Shown here: piece after piece, positions 16,677-27,246 of the stretch
How positions within the stretch are numbered: the first letter of the stretch is position 1
How the letters are laid out: each line of letters begins with the position of its first letter
Assembly (NCBI GenBank): GCA_014305285.1
Contig: JACRSG010000007.1
Span: forward strand, 1 to 64,000
Source of the DNA: Campylobacter jejuni
GTDB taxonomy: Bacteria > Campylobacterota > Campylobacteria > Campylobacterales > Campylobacteraceae
Reading direction: 5' to 3'
Length of the DNA stretch: 64,000 nucleotides
Translations under genes and position numbers: made by a program
The notes under the pieces: model-generated
The model's input: only the letters and a program-made list of their open reading frames with translations
Databases searched by the model: none
Told to the model about the DNA's origin: nothing

Positions 16677-17455
16677 CTATAATTGTGTTAAAATATTCTT
16701 GTTTTTTTCTAGGGCCTTATGCAATGTTTTTACATATTCTTTAGCTTGATAAATATCGATAAAATCTCCACCCAATGGAAGCCTTTTATGATTTTTGCTT
16801 TTACTTACTAGGGCTATAATACTTTCTAAATTGGGCATAGAAGCAGTGTCAAGTTTTCTTACATAATAAGCAATTTTTTTATCTTGCACATTCCCTAATT
16901 CATCTATTATTTTTCCTGTAAAAATTTTATGAAAGCGATAATTTACATTAAATTTTTCTTCCGCATAATGAGTTAAAGTATGCCCAACCCCACCAAAAGT
17001 CATAAATTTTCCATCATTTTGGCATAAAAGATCATACACAGAATTTTCACCCAAACAACTTTGCGTCTCTTTTAAAAATAATTTTTCTTTCACCCCCCCC
17101 CTATAGCAAAAGAAAATATAGGATCATTGGTGCGTTTTACTCCTGTTTGTTTACGAAAATATTCATTTAATGCCCCCATTTTTGTTTTTGAGTTGATTTT
17201 GTCATAAACTTCATTTTTGCAAAAACTATAAGTAAAGGTTGGCATGATCAAAGTTCCTTCTTTGCCTATGGCTTGAAAAAAACAATCCAGTATGGTTTGT
17301 AAAAATTCATTTTTAGGGAGTAAGGGTATGCCAAAATTAAAAAGTTCTGTATGCACACATAAAATATCGCCCTTTTTTATACCTAGTCGATAAAAAGCAT
17401 CTATTAAATCCCTATCAGAGTATTTTTTGTCATTGTATTTTAAAAAATATTTCAT
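16677..17455 (-). CDS. Phase-variable AAC(3)-like N-acetyltransferase (reads OFF)
   Basis: Antibiotic_NAT family. The first frame (17455 down to 17090, 121 residues) shows GDILCVHTELFNFG and MPTFTYSF; the rest is open in another frame from about 17093 to 16677 and continues with SCLGENSVYDLL and MTFGGVGHTLTHYAEE. The frames are separated by a G9 tract (C9 on the plus strand, 17093-17101). With ten G they join into about 259 residues, the normal family length. In sugar loci these proteins usually acylate amino sugars rather than aminoglycosides. Its ATG overlaps the upstream phase-variable gene stop. It probably transfers an acyl group to the flagellar sugar when ON. Confidence 0.8.
17093..17101 (-). 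repeat. G9 homopolymeric tract (C9 on + strand), contingency switch
   Basis: Nine G on the coding strand lead straight into a TGA stop. Ten (or seven) would continue into the downstream acetyltransferase frame, so the gene is OFF as sequenced. Confidence 0.95.
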
Positions 17456-18784
17456 TTTACTAGTCCATAAAATTTGATTTTTTCCAAAAGCTCTTTAAAT
17501 TCATAAGCTTGCATATTTAAAATATTGGCTATATCGATGATATCATTTACTCCATCACAGTAAGCTAGAAAATTACAAGCCAAAGGAATGTCATTGGCAG
17601 TGCTAAGGGTGTGATATAGTCCTCTTTTGCCAAGATTGGGTTCGCATACTATGGTGTTTTTATATACAGCGTTGATTTCTAAATTTAAAATCATTTCTTG
17701 CATGCTTTGAAGTCCGCCCATTAAACCTTTTTCAGAGATAAAATTTAAATCATCTTTTGAGTTGTGATATCCATGATAGTCGCCGTATCTTGTGCGGCAT
17801 ACTCCTACTATGCCAAGATTTACAAGTGGAGCATTGTATTGTCTTTCATCACTTCCACGATCTAAGAAACTAAAAGCTTTGAAATTTTCTTTATTTTGAA
17901 GCGTATGTAGGGCGATTTTATCGCTTAGAGTGTTTTCTTTAGGTGTGTGTATGAGTGAGTAAGCATGATCATCGCCTAAGCAAGAAAGCACAAAGCCTGC
18001 TTTAACATGTTTTTTTAAATGTTCTAAATGTTTGCTAAGATAGACTATAGAGCCTATGGTTTCAGGGATGATTACAAAGCGGTAATTATATTTTCTTTCT
18101 TTTAAACCCAAAAGCCATTTTGCTAAGAAAATAGTCACTACAGGACCACTAAGCTCATTATTTGCCATGGAAGGATGACAAAGATAAGTTGAAATTAAAA
18201 TTTCATCTTTTGAGTTTTGTGTGCTAGGTAGGATAAAATCAGCATAATCTAAAACTCCATTTTCATCGTGTTTTGCATCGATGTAGACTTTATATTTGCC
18301 TTTTTTGAGTTTTTTTCTTTTATCGTGTGTGAGACAAAATCCCCAACGCCTTTTATAATAACTCGTTACATAAGGGATAGCATCAGGCATTTCTTCTATG
18401 GAGTAAAGATGATTTTGAAGTTCTTCTAGTTCGATTTCTTGATCGATGGCTTGGCTATAGTTTAGAAGATGTAGATTATGCTTTTTAAAATCACAAATTT
18501 TCTCTCCTTCTGGAGTGATGATATAGGCTTCTTTAGCATTCCATTCATCAGGGACTATCCAGTCAAAAACCTTTGTCCCACTTTTTATAGAGTGAAATTT
18601 GAGTATCCCCCCCCCCCAGAGTTTTATTTAAAATTTCTAAGCTATCTCTAAAACCTTGCCCTGTGATACTTCTAGGGATGGGAAAAAGTTCACAAGCTAG
18701 TTCATACATAGCCTTTCCGGTTTGGCTAAAATCTTGACTTCTAAAATCTAGCTTATCCACAATATCCCTTTTTAACTTTTTCAA
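17452..18784 (-). CDS. Phase-variable DUF4910/aminopeptidase-like protein (Cj1295 type; reads OFF)
   Basis: The frame opens at 18784, passes FPIPRSITGQG and meets a G11 tract (C11 on plus, 18607-18617); it then stops at 18563 after 73 residues. The remainder is open in another frame as far as 17452 and carries zinc-peptidase-like motifs YLCHPSMANNELSG, DRGSDERQYNAP and HGYHNSKDD. Ten G would give about 443 residues. The N terminus overlaps the pseC end by 32 nt. The C. jejuni counterpart is reported to be phase variable and needed for a di-O-methylglyceroyl-type change on flagellar pseudaminic acid (recalled, not checked). An internal Met at about residue 25 is an alternative start. Confidence 0.8.
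18607..18617 (-). repeat. G11 homopolymeric tract (C11 on + strand), contingency switch
   Basis: Eleven G on the coding strand. Ten (or seven) restores the frame into the zinc-peptidase-like part; eleven truncates the protein. The gene is OFF as sequenced. Confidence 0.95.
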
Positions 18785-19883
18785 GAATACTAAATAAAGT
18801 ATCTTTTACAAATTTTGCATCTTTTAAGCTCATTTCTTGATGACAAGGTATGCTAAGCTCAGCTTTGTAAAAATTATCAGCATTTTGAAGTTTGATTTCT
18901 CCTAAGAGTTTTTTATAAAAACTAAACTCATAAGTAGGTTTATAATGCACCTGTACGCCAATTCCTGCATGAAGTAAGCTTTCAAAAAGCTCTTCTTTTT
19001 GACAATAAAATTCAGGAAAAAGCAAAATAGGATATAAATGTCTTGAGCTTTTTTTATAGTCTTTGATTTGTATCGTGGAAAAGTAAGGATTTTTTTCAAA
19101 TTCTTTATCGTAAAAACTTGCGATTTCCTCTCGTTTTTCAAGATTGTGATCGAGTTTTTTAAGCTGATTTATCCCTAAAGCACAAGCAACATCGCTTAAG
19201 CGGTAATTATAGCCAAGTTCTACCATATCGCTATCCCAAAGCCTTTTTTTAACGATGCCATGACTTCTTAAAAGTTTGATTTTAGCGATAAGATCTTCAT
19301 TATCGCTTACTACAACCCCACCTTCAAAAGTAGTGATAGGCTTCACAGGATGAAAAGAAAAGATAGAAAGATCTGCTTTTTTCCCTACTTTTTCGCTCTT
19401 ATATAAAGCACCTAAAGCATGACTTGCATCATCGATTAAAGGGATATTGTATTTTTTAGCAAGGCTTGAAATTTCATCCATTTCAACACTATTGCCCGCA
19501 AAATCTACCACGCTAATAGCTCCTATATTTTCACTCTCTTTTAAAAGTCTTGCTTCTAGTTTTTTTTCATCAATATTGCCATCGTTTTTAATGTCAATAA
19601 ATTCTACCTTAGCTTTAGTCATTAAAGCTGCATTGGCCGTAGCAGCGAAGGTTAAAGGAGTAGTTAAAACGATTTTTTCTTTGACATCGAGTGCTATGTA
19701 GGCAAGATGAAGGGCTGAAGTAGCTGAGTTTAACACACAAGCGTGTTTTACGCCCACATATTCACAAAGAGCTTCTTCAAATTCATTTACTTTTTTACCC
19801 CCTGTTAAAATTTCATCTTTTAAGGCTTTAGTAAGTGTATCTATATCGCTTTGATCGATGTTTTGATGAGAATAAGTAAGCAT
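18753..19883 (-). CDS. pseC: PseC, UDP-4-amino-4,6-dideoxy-AltNAc aminotransferase
   Basis: 376 residues, DegT/DnrJ/EryC1 PLP-dependent sugar aminotransferase. Key segments are LNSATSALHL, DDASHALGA and the PLP lysine Lys181 in SFHPVKPITTFEGG. It uses glutamate to aminate C4 of the PseB product. One base separates it from pseB upstream, so they are co-transcribed. PLP lysine, length and the PseB neighbour make the call firm. Confidence 0.93.
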   Translation of the reverse strand: MLTYSHQNIDQSDIDTLTKALKDEILTGGKKVNEFEEALCEYVGVKHACVLNSATSALHLAYIALDVKEKIVLTTPLTFAATANAALMTKAKVEFIDIKNDGNIDEKKLEARLLKESENIGAISVVDFAGNSVEMDEISSLAKKYNIPLIDDASHALGALYKSEKVGKKADLSIFSFHPVKPITTFEGGVVVSDNEDLIAKIKLLRSHGIVKKRLWDSDMVELGYNYRLSDVACALGINQLKKLDHNLEKREEIASFYDKEFEKNPYFSTIQIKDYKKSSRHLYPILLFPEFYCQKEELFESLLHAGIGVQVHYKPTYEFSFYKKLLGEIKLQNADNFYKAELSIPCHQEMSLKDAKFVKDTLFSILEKVKKGYCG

Positions 19884-19884
19884 T

Positions 19885-20904
<1,020 letters not shown>

Positions 20905-20938
20905 TTAAGTTTTTTTAAAATTGAAGCAACAAGTGTTC

Positions 20939-21499
20939 CTATTTTAAAATTCTTGGCAAGGTTATGCCCATTTGAGCTTGGTATTTGCCTTTTTTGTCTT
21001 TGTAAGTGGTGTCGCATTGTTCATCGCCTTGCAAAAATAACACTTGTGCTATGCCTTCATTGGCATAAATTTTCGCAGGCAAAGGCGTAGTGTTTGAAAT
21101 TTCTATAGTGATATGCCCTTCAAAACCTGGTTCAAAAGGGGTAACATTTACAATGATACCGCACCTTGCATAAGTGCTTTTACCAAGACAAATAGCTAAA
21201 ACATTATCAGGCATTTTAAAATATTCTATAGTTCTAGCTAGAGCAAAAGAATTTGCAGGGACTATGCACACATCGCCTTCAAAATCTACTACATTTTCTT
21301 CTACGAAATTTTTTGGATCTACTACAGTTGAATTAACATTGGTAAAAATTTTAAACTCACGTCCCACGCATATATCATAACCATAACTTGAAAGTCCGTA
21401 ACTTACTACACCTTTTCCTATATTTGCTTCGTAAAATGGTTCAATCATTTTGTGTTCTAATGCCATTTTTCTTATCCAGTTATCTGCCTTTAAGCCCAT
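20939..21499 (-). CDS. dcd: dCTP deaminase
   Basis: 186 residues, trimeric dUTPase-fold enzyme converting dCTP to dUTP for dTTP synthesis. The active-site region [12 protein letters not shown], the [11 protein letters not shown] segment and the C-terminal [16 protein letters not shown] tail are typical of the family. Single housekeeping gene marking the right end of the glycosylation locus; it is transcribed from the gap it shares with accB. Confidence 0.95.
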   Translation of the reverse strand: MGLKADNWIRKMALEHKMIEPFYEANIGKGVVSYGLSSYGYDICVGREFKIFTNVNSTVVDPKNFVEENVVDFEGDVCIVPANSFALARTIEYFKMPDNVLAICLGKSTYARCGIIVNVTPFEPGFEGHITIEISNTTPLPAKIYANEGIAQVLFLQGDEQCDTTYKDKKGKYQAQMGITLPRILK

Positions 21500-21603
21500 T
21501 TTTAACCTTTTAATTTGTAATTTTTTGTAAGGATTATAACCTAAAAAATCTATATTTTTTATGATTTTTTTCTTTTTTTAAAGTTAAATTTCAAGTTTTT
21601 TTA

Positions 21604-21609
21604 TATAAT
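21604..21609 (+). promoter_or_regulatory. -10 box of accBC
   Basis: Perfect TATAAT preceded by a long T-rich tract (about 21558-21603) and 36 nt before the accB ATG, with ribosome-binding site TAGGAGAA. A clear Campylobacter sigma70-type promoter. Confidence 0.6.
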
Positions 21610-21645
21610 AGAAAATTTAAGTTCTTAAATTTTTAGGAGAATTTT

Positions 21646-22095
21646 ATGACAAAAGAAGAAATTAAAGAGTTAGTAAACCTTTTTGCTGAAGCAAATATTA
21701 GTAAAATTAAAATCAAAGAACAAGATGGTTTTGAAATAGAACTTGAAAGAGATATGTGCTGTGATGTTCCAGCTCCAGTTTGTCCTCCAGCTCCACAACC
21801 TATCAATGTAAGCGTTGTAAATGAAGCTCAGTCTAGTCAAAATACAAAATCAAATAAACCAAGTATAAACAGCCCTATGGTAGGAACTTTCTATCAAGCT
21901 CCAAGTCCAGGTGCAGTGCCTTTTGTAAAAGTAGGTAGTACGGTTAAAAAAGGTGATACTATAGCTATTATCGAAGCGATGAAAATCATGAATGAAATTG
22001 AGGCAGAATTTGATTGTAGAATCACTGAAATTTTGGTTGCTGATGGTCAGCCTGTAGAATTTGGAATGTCTTTATTTGCGGTGGAGAAATTATAA
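21646..22095 (+). CDS. accB: Biotin carboxyl carrier protein of acetyl-CoA carboxylase
   Basis: 149 residues. The C-terminal biotinyl domain has the attachment motif EAMKIMNE, and a proline-rich linker (PAPVCPPAPQP) precedes it. It carries CO2 on biotin from AccC to the carboxyltransferase for malonyl-CoA synthesis. One base before accC, so co-transcribed. Confidence 0.96.
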   Translation: MTKEEIKELVNLFAEANISKIKIKEQDGFEIELERDMCCDVPAPVCPPAPQPINVSVVNEAQSSQNTKSNKPSINSPMVGTFYQAPSPGAVPFVKVGSTVKKGDTIAIIEAMKIMNEIEAEFDCRITEILVADGQPVEFGMSLFAVEKL

Positions 22096-22096
22096 A

Positions 22097-23428
22097 ATGG
22101 AAATTAAAAGCATATTAATTGCTAATCGCGGAGAAATAGCACTGCGTGCTTTAAGAACGATTAAAGAAATGGGTAAAAAAGCAATTTGTGTGTATTCTGA
22201 AGCAGATAAAGATGCTTTATATTTAAAATACGCTGATGCAAGTATTTGCATAGGCAAAGCAAGAAGTTCTGAAAGCTATTTAAATATCCCAGCTATTATT
22301 ACAGCAGCTGAAATTGCTGAAGCAGATGCGATTTTTCCAGGATATGGGTTTTTAAGTGAAAATCAAAACTTTGTTGAAATTTGTGCTAAACATAATATCA
22401 AATTCATAGGACCTTCTGTGGAAGCTATGAATTTAATGAGTGATAAATCAAAAGCCAAACAAGTAATGCAAAGAGCAGACGTACCTGTAATCCCAGGAAG
22501 TGATGGGGCTTTAGCAGGAGCTGAAGCGGCTAAAAAACTTGCTAGAGAAATAGGCTATCCTGTGATTTTAAAAGCAGCTGCAGGTGGTGGTGGCCGTGGT
22601 ATGCGTGTGGTTGAAAATGAAAAAGATCTTGAAAAAGCGTATTGGTCGGCTGAAAGCGAGGCTATGACAGCATTTGGTGATGAAACCATGTATATGGAAA
22701 AATATATCCAAAACCCACGCCACATAGAAGTGCAGGTTATAGGGGATAGTTTTGGTAATGTTATCCATATAGGCGAAAGAGATTGTTCTATACAAAGACG
22801 CCATCAAAAGCTTATAGAAGAATCTCCTGCGATTTTACTTGATGAAAAAACACGCACTAGGCTTCATGAAACTGCAGTAAAAGCGGCTAAAGCTATAGGC
22901 TATGAAGGTGCTGGGACTTTTGAGTTTTTAGTGGATAAAAATTTGGACTTTTATTTTATAGAAATGAATACGCGCTTGCAAGTTGAACACTGTGTGAGTG
23001 AAATGGTAAGTGGGATTGATATCATAGAACAAATGATCAAAGTAGCAGAAGGTTATGCCTTGCCATCTCAAGAAAGCATTAAACTTCGCGGTCATTCTAT
23101 AGAGTGTAGAATTACAGCTGAAGATTCTAAAACTTTCTTGCCAAGTCCAGGTAAGATTACTAAATACATTCCACCAGCAGGACGAAATGTCAGAATGGAA
23201 AGCCATTGCTATCAAGACTATAGCGTGCCACCTTATTATGACTCTATGATAGGTAAGCTTGTGGTTTGGGCAGAAGATCGCAACAAAGCAATTGCAAAAA
23301 TGAAAGTAGCTTTAGATGAGTTGCTTATAAGCGGGATAAAAACAACTAAAGATTTTCATCTTTCTATGATGGAAAATCCTGATTTTATTAATAATCATTA
23401 CGATACAAATTATCTTGCAAGACATTGA
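22097..23428 (+). CDS. accC: Biotin carboxylase subunit of acetyl-CoA carboxylase
   Basis: 443 residues from ATG 22097 (MEIKSILIANRGE); a longer frame from 22061 overlaps accB and lacks a better ribosome-binding site. ATP-grasp enzyme with the glycine-rich AAGGGGRGM loop, the MEKYIQNPRHIE segment and EMNTRLQVEH. It carboxylates biotin on AccB using ATP and bicarbonate. A 10-bp hairpin follows directly. Confidence 0.96.
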   Translation: MEIKSILIANRGEIALRALRTIKEMGKKAICVYSEADKDALYLKYADASICIGKARSSESYLNIPAIITAAEIAEADAIFPGYGFLSENQNFVEICAKHNIKFIGPSVEAMNLMSDKSKAKQVMQRADVPVIPGSDGALAGAEAAKKLAREIGYPVILKAAAGGGGRGMRVVENEKDLEKAYWSAESEAMTAFGDETMYMEKYIQNPRHIEVQVIGDSFGNVIHIGERDCSIQRRHQKLIEESPAILLDEKTRTRLHETAVKAAKAIGYEGAGTFEFLVDKNLDFYFIEMNTRLQVEHCVSEMVSGIDIIEQMIKVAEGYALPSQESIKLRGHSIECRITAEDSKTFLPSPGKITKYIPPAGRNVRMESHCYQDYSVPPYYDSMIGKLVVWAEDRNKAIAKMKVALDELLISGIKTTKDFHLSMMENPDFINNHYDTNYLARH

Positions 23429-23452
23429 AATTTCCCTATTAAAGGGAAATTT
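23428..23452. terminator. Hairpin between accC and the SurA-like gene
   Basis: Stem AAATTTCCCT / AGGGAAATTT (10 bp) with a 5-nt loop in the 26-bp convergent gap, followed by TCTTATCT on the plus strand. Likely terminates accBC and possibly the opposing gene. Confidence 0.7.
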
Positions 23453-23454
23453 TC

Positions 23455-24270
23455 TTATCTTAAATATTCTATATTGATTTTAGATCGGAGTTTGTCAAAA
23501 TAATCTTGTATGAAATTTTGTCTTTGTTCACTTACATAAGCGTTTAAAACTTCATTTTTAACTTGTTCATATTCAGGAGTTTGTGCTCCATCTTTGCTTT
23601 TAACTTCATAAAGCTCGTAGCCATTTTTTCCATTTAAAACAGGGGAAAAGTTTCCAATAGGAAATTGCGATAAAAGTCCCAAAAGTCTTGGATCTGCATT
23701 GCTTGTGTTTAAAGATGCATTTTGTGGTTTAAGGATTGTTTTTTTTGTATTTTTGATATTTTCTAAAGTTTGAGGATTGTTTGATAAATAAACATTTACA
23801 TTAATTTGTGTATAAAAAGTGAATTTATCTTTGTTTTGTTCGAAAAATTTTTTTGCCCCCTCATCACTAAAATCAGTTTTTGCCATACTTGCGATTTTTT
23901 CATAAAGCTTTCTTTTTTCTAAATCTTTTTTAAAATTTGCACGAAATTGTTCATAGCTTTCATTTTTGGATTTTAAATTTGCTTTAAAAGCATTTAAGGT
24001 GGTTTTATTTTGAGCAAGCATTGTATTTATAGCATCATCAAGCTCTAGATCATTGACTGCAATGCCTAGTTGTTTCATTTGCGAAATTTCCATTTTTTCG
24101 TTGATGAGTACGCCTAAAGCTTTATTTCTATCAATTTTAAACACTTTCATAGTTTGATTTATATCATAAGTTGTGATAGGCTCTTTGTCTACAACTACAG
24201 CTATAGCATTAATGGTATTTGCACTAGTTAAACTTGCAAAAAATGCAAAACTTAATAAAATTTTTTTCAT
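23455..24270 (-). CDS. SurA-like periplasmic chaperone (Cj1289 type)
   Basis: 271 residues. An N-terminal signal peptide (KKILLSFAFFASLTSA) is followed by a SurA-like helical chaperone domain containing AVVVDKEPITTYDI, and the C terminus may hold a short PPIase-like segment. The C. jejuni counterpart has a SurA-type structure and is thought to help fold outer-membrane proteins (recalled). Convergent with accC. PorA and LptD, both in this window, are plausible clients, but no direct link is visible. Confidence 0.8.
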   Translation of the reverse strand: MKKILLSFAFFASLTSANTINAIAVVVDKEPITTYDINQTMKVFKIDRNKALGVLINEKMEISQMKQLGIAVNDLELDDAINTMLAQNKTTLNAFKANLKSKNESYEQFRANFKKDLEKRKLYEKIASMAKTDFSDEGAKKFFEQNKDKFTFYTQINVNVYLSNNPQTLENIKNTKKTILKPQNASLNTSNADPRLLGLLSQFPIGNFSPVLNGKNGYELYEVKSKDGAQTPEYEQVKNEVLNAYVSEQRQNFIQDYFDKLRSKINIEYLR

Positions 24271-24334
24271 TTCAAACCTTTATTTAAGTGTAAATATCGC
24301 ATTATATCAATAAAAATTTAAGAAAAGGCAAAAA

Positions 24335-25726
24335 ATGCACGAAAAACTTACAACGCGTTTTGCTCCAAGCCCAACAGGGTATTTGCATATAGGTGGACTT
24401 AGAACAGCTCTTTATAATTATTTATACGCTAGAAAAAATGATGGAAATTTTTTACTTCGTATTGAAGATACGGATTTAAAAAGGAATTCTAAAGAAGCCA
24501 CTAAAGCTATTATCAAAGCTTTTAAATGGTGTGGCTTAGAACATGATGGAGAAGTAACTTACCAATCAGAGCGTTTTGATCTTTATAAAGAATATGTTAA
24601 AAAGCTTTTAGATGAAGGCAAGGCGTATTATTGTTATATGACTAAAGAAGAATTAGAAGGATTGCGCACCAAGCAAGAAGCCGCCAAAGAGCGTCCAAGA
24701 TATGATGGAAGATATAGAGAATTTAAAGGCACGCCTCCTCAAGGTATAGAACCTGTTGTGCGTATTAAAACGCCTCAAAGTGGTGAGATTGTTTTTGAAG
24801 ATGGTGTTAAAGGCGAGGTAAGATTTAAAGTAGAGGATATAATGGATGATTTTATCATTGCAAGAAGTGATGGGACTCCAACTTATAATTTTACTGTTGT
24901 CATTGATGATGCTTTAATGGAGGTAAGTGATGTGATTCGTGGGGATGATCATCTTTCAAACACTCCTAAACAAATCGTTCTTTATGAAGCATTGGGTTTT
25001 AAAATTCCTAAATTTTTTCATGTGGCTATGATACATGGGGAAGATGGTAAAAAGCTTTCAAAGAGACATGGGGCAACCGATGTTATGGAATACAAAGAAA
25101 TGGGAATTTTGCCTCAAGCTTTGCTTAATTTTCTTGTGCGTTTAGGTTGGAGTCATGGTGATAATGAAGTTTTTTCACTAGAGGATTTGAAAAAACTTTT
25201 TGATCCTTATCATATTAATAAAAGTGCATCTTGTTATAATGCTAAAAAGCTTGAATGGCTTAATACCCATTATATTAAAACTCTGCCTTTTGAAGAGATC
25301 AATCGTCAGCTTAAAGATCTTGGCTTTGATTTATCTGTTTATGAAAAGGCAGAATTTTTACTTGATTTGCTAAGAGATCGTGCAAAAACCTTGCATGATA
25401 TTATAAAGGGTGCAAAAAGCATAGTTAATGCACCGCAAAATTACGATGAAAATGCAGTGCAAAAATTTGTTAACGAAAATAATTTAGAATTGCTCCAAGC
25501 ATTTGCTAATACACTTAAAGATCAAAAAACAAGTAAAGATTTTGAAGATTTTACAAATGATTTTCTAGAAAAAAAAGAAGTAAAGTTAAAAGATTTGGCT
25601 CAGTCTATACGCATAGCTTTAACAGGGAGTGCGGTAAGTCCTAGTATTTTTGAAGTATTAGAATTTTTAGGGACTAATGAGTGTAAAAAAAGAATAGAAA
25701 ATTTTTTAAAAGCTAGAGGAAAATAA
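24335..25726 (+). CDS. gltX: Glutamyl-tRNA synthetase (one of two in these bacteria)
   Basis: 463 residues, class I synthetase. HIGH-type signature FAPSPTGYLHIGG near the N terminus and the KMSKS-type motif KKLSKRHG. Charges tRNA-Glu; in epsilonproteobacteria two GltX copies divide the work between tRNA-Glu and tRNA-Gln, and which one this is cannot be settled from sequence alone here. Ribosome-binding site AAGAAAAGG. The remains of a malic enzyme gene begin one base after its stop. Confidence 0.94.
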   Translation: MHEKLTTRFAPSPTGYLHIGGLRTALYNYLYARKNDGNFLLRIEDTDLKRNSKEATKAIIKAFKWCGLEHDGEVTYQSERFDLYKEYVKKLLDEGKAYYCYMTKEELEGLRTKQEAAKERPRYDGRYREFKGTPPQGIEPVVRIKTPQSGEIVFEDGVKGEVRFKVEDIMDDFIIARSDGTPTYNFTVVIDDALMEVSDVIRGDDHLSNTPKQIVLYEALGFKIPKFFHVAMIHGEDGKKLSKRHGATDVMEYKEMGILPQALLNFLVRLGWSHGDNEVFSLEDLKKLFDPYHINKSASCYNAKKLEWLNTHYIKTLPFEEINRQLKDLGFDLSVYEKAEFLLDLLRDRAKTLHDIIKGAKSIVNAPQNYDENAVQKFVNENNLELLQAFANTLKDQKTSKDFEDFTNDFLEKKEVKLKDLAQSIRIALTGSAVSPSIFEVLEFLGTNECKKRIENFLKARGK

Positions 25727-25727
25727 A

Positions 25728-25948
25728 ATGAATTTAAAAGAAGAAGCTTTAAAATACCATTTGGGTAGGAAAATTGATATTGCGCCAAGCAAGCCAATGG
25801 CTGCAAGTTATGATCTATCTTTAGCGTATAGCCCAGGAGTTGCAGAACCTTGTCTTGAAATCGTTAAAGATAATGAGCTTGCTTTACAAATAGGGCTAAT
25901 AAGGTGAAAAATTTTGATGAGAAAGCTTATTTTGAAAGCTTAAAATGA
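25728..25948 (+). pseudogene. maeB: Malate oxidoreductase (malic enzyme) gene reduced by internal deletion
   Basis: The first 53 or so codons are intact and match the malic enzyme N terminus (DIAPSKPMAASYDLS, YSPGVAEPCL). After LALQ the frame runs into GLIR and a TGA at 25905. In another frame the last 14-17 codons of the gene (NFDEKAYFESLK) lead to a TGA at 25946 that overlaps the upp ATG. A full enzyme has about 410 codons, so roughly 1 kb of the middle is missing and the ends are out of frame. Neighbours gltX and upp are undisturbed. The strain should lack this malic enzyme unless another copy exists. Confidence 0.85.
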
Positions 25949-26571
25949 AAAATGTTTATTGTATCAATCATCCATTGATCGAACATAAATTAGGAATTTT
26001 AAGGGCTAAAGAGACCAAGCCCTTTCAATTTCGTATGTTAATCGATGAAATTTCATCTTTTTTGCTTTTTGAAGCTAGTAAAGATTTCTCTTTAAAAGAA
26101 ATTGAAATTTCAACACCTATACAAAAAACTACAGTAAAAAAGCTTGATGAAAAAATTATGATTTGTCCTATTTTAAGAGCTGCATTAGGAATGCTTGAAA
26201 GCGTTTTTAAGATGATTCCTGATGCAAGTGTTGGATTTTTGGGGTTTGTAAGAAATGAAGAAACTTTAAAGGCGGATTTTTATTTTCAAAAACTTCCCAA
26301 AGATGCAAAAAAATGCACTGCTATTGTTATAGATCCCATGTTTGCTACAGGTGGAACTGCTATAGAGGCTTGTAATTTTTTAAAAAGCCAAGGAGTTAAA
26401 AAAATAAAATTTATATCCATACTTGCTGCTCCACAAGGTTTGAAAAAATTTAGCCAAGTGCACGATGATGTAGAAGTTTTTGTAGCTTGTATTGATAAAG
26501 GTTTAAATGAAAAAGGCTATATTACCCCAGGACTTGGAGATGCAGGAGATAGAGTGTTTAACACTCTTTAA
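25945..26571 (+). CDS. upp: Uracil phosphoribosyltransferase
   Basis: 208 residues. PRPP-binding motif VIDPMFATGGTAIEA and the C-terminal uracil-binding ITPGLGDAGDR are intact. Converts uracil and PRPP to UMP (pyrimidine salvage). Its ATG overlaps the residual maeB stop as ATGA, so it was translationally coupled to maeB before the deletion and may now be expressed from upstream transcripts only. Confidence 0.95.
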   Translation: MKNVYCINHPLIEHKLGILRAKETKPFQFRMLIDEISSFLLFEASKDFSLKEIEISTPIQKTTVKKLDEKIMICPILRAALGMLESVFKMIPDASVGFLGFVRNEETLKADFYFQKLPKDAKKCTAIVIDPMFATGGTAIEACNFLKSQGVKKIKFISILAAPQGLKKFSQVHDDVEVFVACIDKGLNEKGYITPGLGDAGDRVFNTL

Positions 26572-26574
26572 AAG

Positions 26575-27246
26575 ATGATTTTTGGAAAAATTGATTATAT
26601 TAATCTTTTACCTTTACATATATATCTTAAGAAATATCCCCTACCTAATGGTTATAAAGCAAGCATGGAGTATAAAAAAGGGGTTCCAAGTAAGCTAAAT
26701 AGGGATTTATTTTATAGAAGAATTGATGCAGCTATCATTTCAAGCATAGAAAGTGCTAGAAAAAAATATAAAAATTTAGATTTGGGTATTTGTGCTAACA
26801 AAAGAGTTTTAAGCGTTTTGGTGGAAAAAAATACATCCAATGCTAAAGATCCAAGCTCAGCGACTTCAAATACTTTAGCTAAACTATTAAAACAAGATGG
26901 AAAAGTAATTATAGGTGATAAGGCTTTAAAGCTTTATCTAAAAGATCCTTCTAAATATATCGATTTATGTGCAAAATGGCATGAAAAAACAGGATTACCT
27001 TTTGTTTTTGCTAGATTTTCTTGCGTGCAAAAAAAAGCTTTATATAAACAAATTTTAAAAAAATTTCCAAAAACAAAGATTAAAATTCCTTATTATATAC
27101 TTCAAAATTATGCCAAAACAAGGGATTTAGATATAAAAGATGTTAGATATTACTTAGATGAAGTTATATATCATAAAATTTCTACTAAAGAAAAAACAGC
27201 CTTAAAGCGTTTTGTAAAGGCTTGTAAGGCTTTAAATCTTGCTTAG
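26575..27246 (+). CDS. mqnA: Chorismate dehydratase of the futalosine menaquinone pathway
   Basis: 223 residues, a periplasmic-binding-protein-fold enzyme beginning IFGKIDYINLLPLHIYL. It converts chorismate to 3-[(1-carboxyvinyl)oxy]benzoate, the first committed step of futalosine-dependent menaquinone synthesis used by Campylobacter and Helicobacter. The DAAIISSIESA segment fits the substrate cleft. Three bases after upp; its 3' end overlaps the convergent ktrA stop by 4 nt. Confidence 0.85.
   Translation: MIFGKIDYINLLPLHIYLKKYPLPNGYKASMEYKKGVPSKLNRDLFYRRIDAAIISSIESARKKYKNLDLGICANKRVLSVLVEKNTSNAKDPSSATSNTLAKLLKQDGKVIIGDKALKLYLKDPSKYIDLCAKWHEKTGLPFVFARFSCVQKKALYKQILKKFPKTKIKIPYYILQNYAKTRDLDIKDVRYYLDEVIYHKISTKEKTALKRFVKACKALNLA

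Noticed and set aside
16677-17093. Independent gene starting with GTG at 17093
   Set aside because: It is the C-terminal half of the AAC(3)-like protein, cut off by the G9 tract.
16677-17455. Aminoglycoside resistance gene
   Set aside because: AAC(3)-fold relatives in glycan loci act on sugars; it is also frameshifted here.
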